Below, piece by piece: positions 1-5,510 of a stretch of 8,298 nt of DNA. Within the stretch, counting starts at the first letter, position 1. Each line of letters opens with the position of its first letter. The stretch is taken from contig CAYQYP010000196.1 in assembly GCA_964421755.1 (NCBI GenBank), forward strand, positions 1-8,298. The letters run 5' to 3'. This DNA is from CAVUUN01 sp964421755. Lineage in GTDB: Bacteria; Acidobacteriota; UBA6911; RPQK01. The notes beneath the pieces were generated by a model. That model made no database searches. It worked only from the letters and a program-made list of their open reading frames with translations, and was not told the origin of the DNA. A program made the position numbers and the translations under genes.

Positions 1-138
1 GGGCAAGCCGTAGAGCGCCAATCCAACGATCGAGAAAAGCGCCAGGAAGGAAGTGGACGCAATTTGGACCTGGCGGGCTTTCGAAGGAGTCACTGAAGCC
101 GAGGAGTCCGGTGTCTGCTGGTTGGTCGTGCTGGTCAT
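1..138 (-). CDS. N-terminal fragment of a membrane protein, probably an MFS transporter (cut by left edge)
   Basis: The ATG at 138-136 opens a frame of 46 codons that is still open at the window edge. The first ~28 residues are polar and rich in Thr, Ser and Gln (MTSTTNQQTPDSSASVTPSK), as expected for a cytoplasmic N-terminus. A hydrophobic stretch, FLALFSIVGLALYGLP, then begins and looks like the first transmembrane helix. A short polar leader followed by a helix ending in GLALYGLP resembles Acidobacterial major facilitator superfamily transporters, but only one helix is visible, so the family call is tentative. No Shine-Dalgarno is evident; a TAGAAT box lies 7 nt upstream of the ATG, which could give a nearly leaderless mRNA. 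The preceding gene (the receptor remnant) is separated from it by a hairpin, so it is probably transcribed on its own. Confidence 0.6.
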   Translation of the reverse strand, partial: MTSTTNQQTPDSSASVTPSKARQVQIASTSFLALFSIVGLALYGLP

Positions 139-145
139 CCCGCGA

Positions 146-151
146 ATTCTA
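146..151 (-). promoter_or_regulatory. Possible -10 box (TAGAAT) just upstream of the MFS-like start
   Basis: Read on the minus strand, TAGAAT matches the bacterial -10 consensus at five of six positions and is separated from the ATG by 7 nt (TCGCGGG). A transcript from it would begin at or next to the start codon. No good -35 is seen at the usual distance, and chance occurrence is quite possible. Confidence 0.3.
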
Positions 152-190
152 GCCGAATTGCATCGTCGGGTGCCAGAGCGAAAGCCAGTC

Positions 191-212
191 GGGCCGCCGT
201 CAAAGGCGGCCC
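191..212 (-). terminator. GC-rich hairpin downstream of the receptor remnant, probable terminator
   Basis: GGGCCGCC (191-198) and GGCGGCCC (205-212) form a perfect 8-bp stem with a 6-nt loop. It lies 20 nt past the stop codon of the receptor remnant, about the same place as the strong hairpin past the intact receptor stop. The minus-strand transcript after the stem lacks a long U run (GACUGGCUUU), so it is a weaker intrinsic terminator. It would also insulate the MFS-like gene that starts at 138. Confidence 0.5.
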
Positions 213-231
213 GTTACGGGTGAGGTAAGGA

Positions 232-300
232 CTAGTGCTGAATACGCAGCTGGAATTGGATGTAGCGCGGCGTGTTCAGGCAGCTCGTCACTTTTCGAAA
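232..300 (-). pseudogene. C-terminal remnant of a second TonB-dependent receptor
   Basis: Minus-strand codons from about 300 to the TAG at 234-232 read FRKVTSCLNTPRYIQFQLRIQH. The intact receptor ends FGRVGGYLNTPRYIQFQVRVVY, so the 22 residues align without gaps and share the run LNTPRYIQFQ, the conserved last beta-strand of these Oar-like receptors. The DNA is clearly similar but diverged (many third-position differences), so this is an old paralogue rather than a recent copy. Upstream of about 300 the frame stays open for a while but shows no receptor features; instead an inverted repeat and a heptamer repeat begin. Most of the gene therefore seems to have been lost, leaving the tail and its terminator-like hairpin. 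There is no start codon or signal for independent expression. Confidence 0.65.
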
Positions 301-314
301 GCAATCGGTCGTAG

Positions 315-340
315 GGCGGATTCGCTGTTCAGAATCCGCC
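315..340. repeat. Small inverted repeat (9-bp arms, 8-nt loop)
   Basis: GGCGGATTC (315-323) and GAATCCGCC (332-340) are perfect inverted copies around GCTGTTCA. It lies between the receptor remnant and the heptamer repeat. The form is like that of REP-type intergenic palindromes; there is no adjacent T run and no gene ends directly next to it, so a terminator role is not supported. Confidence 0.55.
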
Positions 341-371
341 GCTTTACGGCCCGGTTGGCGAGCTTTCGTGC

Positions 372-434
372 GCAGTGGGCAGTGCGCAGTGCGCAGTGGG
401 CAGCGGGCAGCGGGCAGCGGGCAGTGGGCAGTGA
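372..434. repeat. Nine tandem copies of a 7-bp repeat, consensus GCAGYGS
   Basis: Nine consecutive 7-bp units run without a break: GCAGTGG, GCAGTGC, GCAGTGC, GCAGTGG, three GCAGCGG, GCAGTGG and GCAGTGA. Only positions 5 and 7 of the unit vary. The array abuts the receptor terminator stem. Seven is not a multiple of three and no plausible gene covers it, so it is a non-coding short tandem repeat likely to vary in copy number. Confidence 0.85.
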
Positions 435-464
435 AAAGGCCGCCCGGGGGGCGGGCGGCCTTTT
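434..464 (-). terminator. Strong bidirectional rho-independent terminator of the TonB receptor gene
   Basis: AAAAGGCCGCCC (434-445) and GGGCGGCCTTTT (453-464) form a perfect 12-bp stem around a 7-nt GC-rich loop. The minus-strand transcript ends the stem with GGCCUUUU, 18 nt after the receptor stop codon. The A/T ends are symmetric, so it could also stop transcription from the other strand. Confidence 0.85.
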
Positions 465-481
465 GGTTCGAGGTTGAGAAA

Positions 482-3400
482 CTAGTAGACGACTCGAACC
501 TGGAATTGAATGTAACGAGGCGTGTTGAGGTAACCGCCCACCCGGCCGAAGTTGGAACTGGTCGGATCCGTGTTGGGACCGCCCATCACCTGGTGGTTCG
601 GGGCGTTCAGGAGGTCCACGCGGCCGAGCACCCTGACGCCTTCCTTCACGAAGAAAGCCTTCTGGATGTTCACGTCCAACTGCTTCAGCTTGTCGGTCCG
701 AACGTGGTTGAACCGGTTCGCGAAGACCCGGGCATGGTAATTGGCCGGAGTCTGCTTGCTGTCGGTCACCCACAGCGCGTTCGGATACGCTTTGCCAGTC
801 TCAGGGTTGATATTCCTCGAGTCACCTGTCGGATACTGCCAGCCGGTGTTGAACCAACGATCCTTGGTCTGTTCGCTGGCCGGCAAACGGATGTCACGGG
901 TGCTTTCGCCCAGGAAGAACAGGTTTCCGAACTCGACCGGCTCCCCACTCTGCATCTGCCAGACCAGACCTAACTGCCACCCGCCGAGGGCGGTATTGAG
1001 CCAATCGGTGCGGTTGAGTAATAGCTTGTCCTTTCCAAAGGGCAGTTCGTAAAGCGATGTCGCCACCCAGCGGTGCGGCCGCGACACATCGCTTTCACGC
1101 CAGATAGGTTCCTGATCAAAGCTGTTGGGCACCCAGTCCTTGGTCATCGTGTGCGAGAACTCATAGTGGGTGCTGACTGTCCAGCCCTGTGAGAACCGCT
1201 TTTCAAAACGAAGCAGCATGGCGTTGTAGACGTTCTCTCCGATCGGGACTCGCTGTTCGATAAGGTCGCCCGCGATGTGCGGGTACGGGCGGAGCAACTG
1301 GGCCTTCGTCATCGTTTTCTGCGTGAAGAAGCTCGTGTTCGTCATCTGCTGGTAGAGCAACGGGTTGATCTGCTCCATGAACTTGAGGTTCCCGATAGCG
1401 AAGGGATTTGTCACGCCTTTGGCCAGGTCATTGGCGATGGCGTCCTGCCGGACGTTTCCGGTCGCGTAGTACTCCATCGGAACGGAATTGCGGTTGATGT
1501 CGCTGACGCCCAGATGGCTGGCAAAAGCGCCCGCATATGCAACCGACACCACCGCGTCATTGAGCAACTGCTTTTCGACTTCGAGTCTCCAACGGTGTTG
1601 TCTGGTCGGCTCGGCGTGAGCGGGGATATACGAGAAGCTGCGGCCGAGATAGGCCAGGTGCCCGAGGGCGTTCCCGTAAGGAGCGTCGAATCGGGTGCCG
1701 TCGGCGCGCACCGGGAACGGATCGACCATTGGCGGTTTCCCATTGATCGGGTCCCAGGAGGGACTCGCCCAGGTCACGCCATTGTCGTTCGTGATGATTG
1801 TGCTCGTCGTCCGGCTGAACCCGGTCTGATCGATCTCGGTGTGTCCGGCGTTAAGGGTGTCGTAGTACATCCCGTAGCCACCGCGCACCACCCAGGTGTC
1901 GGCCAGCTTGTAGGCGAAACCGAGCCGAGGCATGATGCGCAGGGTCGTCTGGGTGCGAGTGCGTGGAACGCCTTCCGCACCCAGGTAGTTCACGCCACCG
2001 CGCATACCAGCGGCGAAGTCCGCCGCCGACCGTTGCGGCAGAGCAACCTTCTCGTAGCCCGTCTTGACAGCGTTGACGAACTGAACGGGGAGCTCGTAGC
2101 CGTAGTTCCAATCGCGAAGACCGCGATCGAACCTCTCCCGGATGCTGCCTTCGTACTCCACGCGCGCCCCCAGGTTAACCGTCAACTTCGGGGTCAGCCG
2201 GAAATTGTCTTGCAGGAACAGGCCGTGATAAGGAGTTGTCAGATACCGGGTGTCGTTCGTCTCCACGGTCATGTTGTTGGGGATGCCCATCATGAAGGCG
2301 GCCCACTCGACACCGATGCTTCCGACGCCGGACGTGTTGTTCGCCTTGCGCAACAGGTTATTGCGAAACTCGAACAGGCCGGACGTGTTGCCCGGGGCCC
2401 CGCCGACGCGGTAGTATTTGCGCGCGTCCCAGCCGAAAGACAGGCTGTGCCTGCCCATGTACTTGGAATAGTCGACCGCTAAAGTAGCAGTCGAGATGGG
2501 GTTCAACCGGTTGTAATTGCTGCTGACGTCCTTGTATGTGGTGAAGTCGACGCGCGGCAGCGTGGTGTAATCACCGGCTTTTTCGTCCATGTAGGTCGGC
2601 AAACCGACGTCGCTCGGCTTGTAGTTGCGCTGCTCGAGGTTGACGGCCTGATCCGTGTAGCGATTGTAGGCAACGGAGACGTGCAGGACGTCAGTGGGGG
2701 AAAAGGCGTGGACCCAGTCGGCGCCCACGCCCTTGTTGGCCCTGCGCATGCCGTTGCTGTGGAGGTAGCGGGCCGTCTCGAAAGTCCAGTCTTGCCGATC
2801 CTCGAGGAACGTGTTGTAGCTCCACCGGAAGAAGAATTTGTCGGTTTCGGAATGGACGTAGTCGACGCGGTTCTGGAGAGCTTTGTAATCCCAATTGAAC
2901 GGGATATTGGCGTTGAAGTAGTTGTACGAGGTATCGGTGCCCTCACCCGGCGGGTGATTCGGCAGCGGATACAGTTTCTCGTAGAACTTGTACATCGGGT
3001 TGACGATGCGGCTTGCCGGGATGATGTTGTTCGCGAACGGCTGCCGCTCGTACAGGCCCGTTTTCGAGTTGAAGACCGTCGTCAGCGGGTCGTAGATCTG
3101 GTACTTGGCCGGGTCAACGGCAAGCAGATCCGAGAAGTCGCCTTGCCGGTGGGCGGCCGTCGGCACGGTGAAAGTCTTGTTCGACGGGGTTTCGCTCTTC
3201 GCGTCCTTGAAACCGTTGAAGATGAAAAAGAAGAACAGCTTGTCCGAACCATCGTACAGGCCGGGGAGTTTCACCGGGCCGCCGATGGAGGCGGCGTAGT
3301 TATTCGACCGCCCGCTCGGCTGTCGTTGTTCCTTGCGAAGCTGGCTGGAAAGCCCTGCGTCGCCGGCTCTGTCCGCATCGGTGATTTTCTTCCAATACGC

Positions 3401-4222
3401 CCCGTTGTCGTTGCCCGGCGTGGCGTTCCACCGCTGCTGCCAGTGATTTTCCGTCAGTGTTCCGTGGAACTGGTTGGTGCCGGCCTTGGACTGCATGGTA
3501 ATGAAAGCGCCGGTTGTATGACCGACTTTAGCGTCAAAACTGGTGCTCTCGACCCGGAACTCGTCAATTGCGTCGGTGTAGGGGAGATAAGCGGTGCGTC
3601 GACCGGAACCGCTGTTCGGCGTGCCGTCGATGCTCCACTCGTTGCCGCCGACTCCACCTGAGGTCTGGTAGGCAGAAGCGCCCTGGGTGGAGTGGAGACC
3701 GATGTAGTCGTACCCCTCAGTGCGCTGCATGCCGTACGCCAAACCGGACATCAGCATGGCGCTGTTGCCCAGAATCGGCAGTTCCATGACGCGCTTGCTG
3801 TCGATGACCTGGCCAACCGACGAGCTCGTTGTGTTCAGAACCGGCTCGGCAGCTGTAACAGTGACCGACTGGGATAGTTCGCCTACCTCCATCTTCACGT
3901 CGAGCACGACTTCACTGTTGATGCTCAGGTTGAGGCCTTTGCGGACATGTGTAGAAAAACCGGTAAGCTCAGCCCTTAGTTCATAAGAGCCGGGATTCAG
4001 AAAGGGAATTCGATATAACCCCTCGTCGTTCGTGACGGTTGGGGTTGCGACATTCGTCTCCACGTTGGTCAAAGTGATCGTAACACCCGGGATGACTCCT
4101 CCCGAGGCATCGGTCACTCGCCCCACGACCGTGGCACGAGTCTCCTGGGCGAGCACAGGCGCCGACCAAAGCGCGAGCACGAGCGCCAGGATAATACAGG
4201 CGGATAAGGCCAAACTTCGCAT
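482..4222 (-). CDS. TonB-dependent outer-membrane receptor with N-terminal carboxypeptidase-regulatory-like domain (Oar-like)
   Basis: This is a complete 1246-aa outer-membrane transporter, of the family that takes up large or scarce substrates using TonB-ExbBD energy. Residues 1-25 are a signal peptide (MRSLALSACIILALVLALWSAPVLA) with likely cleavage before QETRA. Residues ~30-112 form the Ig-like carboxypeptidase-regulatory domain (VVGRVTDASGGVIPGVTITL, then DEGLYRIPFLNPGSYELRAE). The plug follows at ~113-250 (VTVTAAEPVLNT, ELPILG, IDEFRVESTSFDAKVG), with the beta-barrel to the C-terminus, which ends in aromatic Tyr (YIQFQVRVVY), as usual for BAM-inserted proteins. The frame is uninterrupted. 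ATG 4222 is preferred over the in-frame TTG at 4240 because AGGAGG lies between them, 3 nt before the ATG, and because a clean signal peptide starts there. A strong terminator follows the stop. The substrate is unknown; in Acidobacteriota such receptors are numerous and often linked to carbohydrate use. An Oar-type role in adhesion or surface organisation is an alternative. Confidence 0.95.
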   Translation of the reverse strand: MRSLALSACIILALVLALWSAPVLAQETRATVVGRVTDASGGVIPGVTITLTNVETNVATPTVTNDEGLYRIPFLNPGSYELRAELTGFSTHVRKGLNLSINSEVVLDVKMEVGELSQSVTVTAAEPVLNTTSSSVGQVIDSKRVMELPILGNSAMLMSGLAYGMQRTEGYDYIGLHSTQGASAYQTSGGVGGNEWSIDGTPNSGSGRRTAYLPYTDAIDEFRVESTSFDAKVGHTTGAFITMQSKAGTNQFHGTLTENHWQQRWNATPGNDNGAYWKKITDADRAGDAGLSSQLRKEQRQPSGRSNNYAASIGGPVKLPGLYDGSDKLFFFFIFNGFKDAKSETPSNKTFTVPTAAHRQGDFSDLLAVDPAKYQIYDPLTTVFNSKTGLYERQPFANNIIPASRIVNPMYKFYEKLYPLPNHPPGEGTDTSYNYFNANIPFNWDYKALQNRVDYVHSETDKFFFRWSYNTFLEDRQDWTFETARYLHSNGMRRANKGVGADWVHAFSPTDVLHVSVAYNRYTDQAVNLEQRNYKPSDVGLPTYMDEKAGDYTTLPRVDFTTYKDVSSNYNRLNPISTATLAVDYSKYMGRHSLSFGWDARKYYRVGGAPGNTSGLFEFRNNLLRKANNTSGVGSIGVEWAAFMMGIPNNMTVETNDTRYLTTPYHGLFLQDNFRLTPKLTVNLGARVEYEGSIRERFDRGLRDWNYGYELPVQFVNAVKTGYEKVALPQRSAADFAAGMRGGVNYLGAEGVPRTRTQTTLRIMPRLGFAYKLADTWVVRGGYGMYYDTLNAGHTEIDQTGFSRTTSTIITNDNGVTWASPSWDPINGKPPMVDPFPVRADGTRFDAPYGNALGHLAYLGRSFSYIPAHAEPTRQHRWRLEVEKQLLNDAVVSVAYAGAFASHLGVSDINRNSVPMEYYATGNVRQDAIANDLAKGVTNPFAIGNLKFMEQINPLLYQQMTNTSFFTQKTMTKAQLLRPYPHIAGDLIEQRVPIGENVYNAMLLRFEKRFSQGWTVSTHYEFSHTMTKDWVPNSFDQEPIWRESDVSRPHRWVATSLYELPFGKDKLLLNRTDWLNTALGGWQLGLVWQMQSGEPVEFGNLFFLGESTRDIRLPASEQTKDRWFNTGWQYPTGDSRNINPETGKAYPNALWVTDSKQTPANYHARVFANRFNHVRTDKLKQLDVNIQKAFFVKEGVRVLGRVDLLNAPNHQVMGGPNTDPTSSNFGRVGGYLNTPRYIQFQVRVVY

Positions 4223-4225
4223 ACG

Positions 4226-4231
4226 CCTCCT
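4226..4231 (-). promoter_or_regulatory. Shine-Dalgarno AGGAGG that decides the receptor start
   Basis: AGGAGG followed by CGT and ATG (4222-4220). It falls inside the coding frame if the upstream TTG (4240) were used, so it argues for initiation at 4222. The 3-nt gap is shorter than typical, but no other start has a comparable site. Confidence 0.75.
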
Positions 4232-4371
4232 GGACTGCAAACTTTGCTGTACGTTCGGGGATCGCCTGTCGCTGCTAGAACTTTGCGACTTGCGTTTGTG
4301 AGCACTGCTTCAAAAGCTCAAACAGGCTAATCTCACCACTTCTCGACCTGGGGGCCGAGACGGCGGTAATT

Positions 4372-4398
4372 AGTATCACAGCGGAGAGGGTGTCGCAA
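4372..4398 (-). promoter_or_regulatory. Possible promoter for the TonB receptor gene
   Basis: On the minus strand TTGCGA (4398-4393) is followed after 15 nt by GATACT (4377-4372), with TG at the extended -10 position (TGTGATACT). It lies between the CACGGA palindrome and the receptor start and would give a 5' leader of roughly 140 nt. The spacer is short and both boxes are imperfect. The remaining leader, 4241-4371, shows no clear riboswitch or operator. Confidence 0.3.
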
Positions 4399-4405
4399 GG
4401 AATTA

Positions 4406-4509
4406 TTCTGAGGCACGGAAATCACTGAAGGGGACACGGAAATCACGGACAGGTCGTGAACCCTGTCCGTGATTTTCGTGTCCCGTTCCGTGATTTCCGT
4501 GCCTCAGAA
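4406..4509. repeat. Long CACGGA palindrome (element 1), 48-bp stem at the 3' end of the isomerase gene; probable terminator
   Basis: Arms 4406-4453 and 4462-4509 are inverted copies around an 8-nt loop. The outer 20 bp match perfectly (TTCTGAGGCACGGAAATCAC) and the inner 28 bp have three mismatches. Each arm itself contains repeated CACGGAAATCAC-like units. The right arm includes the last sense codon and TGA stop of the isomerase gene. The minus-strand RNA would fold into a long hairpin starting at the stop codon, which could end transcription or protect the 3' end. It is related to the element at 5421-5510, so it belongs to a dispersed family rather than being a one-off terminator. Confidence 0.85.
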
Positions 4510-5382
4510 CTTCACCTGTTCCAAAAACTTCAAACTCTCGGGGATCTGCGTCGCGGCCGAGGGCGACTCGTCCTCGATGAAGTAGTACTTGACGCCGATT
4601 TCCTTAGCGGCTTTCAGGATAGCCGGCATATCCATCTGGCCGGTACCGAGAACGACGTCGTATCCAACATCCGCCTGGCCGGTGAGACTCCCCGTCTGGA
4701 CGCCTTTCTTCATGTCCTTCAGGTGCATGAGGGTCCACCGATTCGGGTACTTCTTCAAGAGCGCAGCGGGATCCTGCGCCGGATAGACGGTCCAGAAGAC
4801 GTCCATCTCCCACTCGAGAAACTCAGGCTTGGTCTCCGACATCAGCAGATCGAGCAGGGTACCGCTGCCGTGGGGATAAAACTCGTATCCGTGGTTGTGG
4901 TAGAAGAGCTTCAATCCTTGCTTAGACAACGCTTCACCGGACTTGTTGAACACCGCCGCAGCCTGGCGGGCAGCTTCTTCGGTAAACGGCGCCTTGTGGG
5001 GAATCCAGGCAACCCCGACGTACTTCAGACCGAGAGCCTTCGCTTCGACGGCCACCTTGTCAGCCTCGTCACGAACCCGTTCGAACGGGAAATGACCCGC
5101 AACGGCCTCGAGTCCATTCTTGTCGAGCTGTTCTTTGAACTCGGCAGGCGTGTACTTGTAGGTGCCCGCAAGCTCGACATATTTGATGCCGTAATCCCGG
5201 ACTTTGGCCAGAGTGCCGGGCACATCCTTCGCGAAGGCATCGCGCAGGCTGTAGAGCTGCAACCCGACGGGTCCCTTGAAGCTGTCGCCGGTTCCGGTGT
5301 CCGAAGAGACGCGGAGTGACCCAAGAACGAAAACAAGCAAACCCATCGCAAGGCAGGAGGTCAGGAACGTCATTGCTTTCAT
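4504..5382 (-). CDS. Exported sugar phosphate isomerase/epimerase-like protein (xylose isomerase-like TIM barrel)
   Basis: A 292-aa protein of the AP-endonuclease-2/xylose-isomerase-like TIM-barrel superfamily, whose members isomerise or epimerise sugars and related polyols using a divalent metal. Numbered from ATG 5382, residues 1-22 are a signal peptide or membrane anchor (MKAMTFLTSCLAMGLLVFVL), so the enzyme probably acts outside the cytoplasm. Barrel motifs appear in the expected order: GLQLYSLR (~40-47), YVELAG (~68-73, with a candidate metal-binding Glu), FYHNHGYEF (~160-168), EWEMDVFW (~190-197), LMHLKDM (~218-224) and YFIEDE (~267-272). These carry the Glu/His/Asp/His/Glu residues typical of the metal site. 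Length is normal for the family. No strong Shine-Dalgarno is visible; TTG 5391 and ATG 5373 are alternative starts. The gene starts 128 bp after the FecR stop, with element 2 in between, and ends within element 1. Reaction and substrate are unknown. Confidence 0.88.
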   Translation of the reverse strand: MKAMTFLTSCLAMGLLVFVLGSLRVSSDTGTGDSFKGPVGLQLYSLRDAFAKDVPGTLAKVRDYGIKYVELAGTYKYTPAEFKEQLDKNGLEAVAGHFPFERVRDEADKVAVEAKALGLKYVGVAWIPHKAPFTEEAARQAAAVFNKSGEALSKQGLKLFYHNHGYEFYPHGSGTLLDLLMSETKPEFLEWEMDVFWTVYPAQDPAALLKKYPNRWTLMHLKDMKKGVQTGSLTGQADVGYDVVLGTGQMDMPAILKAAKEIGVKYYFIEDESPSAATQIPESLKFLEQVKF

Positions 5383-5420
5383 GAATTTCAATCTACAGGA
5401 ACGGCGAGGGGAGTGGAATT

Positions 5421-5510
5421 ACACGGACCGACACGGACAAAGACTGAAAGGCACGGACAAGACTGAAGCCCTGTCCGTGCCTTCGGTGTCCGAATCCGTG
5501 TTTTCCGTGC
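5421..5510. repeat. CACGGA palindrome (element 2), between the FecR gene stop and the isomerase start
   Basis: The best stem is AAGGCACGGACA (5448-5459) with TGTCCGTGCCTT (5472-5483), a perfect 12 bp around a 12-nt loop. Outside this, further CACGGA (left) and TCCGTG (right) units pair imperfectly. The minus-strand reading, starting directly after the FecR stop codon, is GCACGGAAAACACGGA and then GGACAC, CACGGACAGGG and TTCA. The same succession occurs in element 1 (4406-4509), so the two are family members. It probably acts as a terminator or 3'-end stabiliser for the FecR gene. Confidence 0.75.

Noticed and set aside
157..176. Sigma-54-like promoter (CTGGCAC...TGCAA) upstream of the MFS-like gene
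   Set aside because: The GG and GC elements are 11 nt apart instead of the required 10, and the downstream element is TGC rather than TTGC.
372..434. CRISPR-like array
   Set aside because: The units are 7 bp and contiguous with no spacers.
1277..2482. Long plus-strand open frame (about 400 codons) antisense to the receptor
   Set aside because: It lies wholly within the clearly coding receptor gene, shows no recognisable domain, and is the kind of antisense frame that GC-biased codon use creates.
2681..3661. Plus-strand open frame of 326 codons antisense to the receptor
   Set aside because: Val/Arg/Gly-rich translation with no domain; mirror of receptor codons.
4456..5319. Plus-strand open frame of 287 codons opposite the isomerase
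   Set aside because: The minus-strand protein has all family motifs, while the plus-strand translation has none and starts inside the palindrome.
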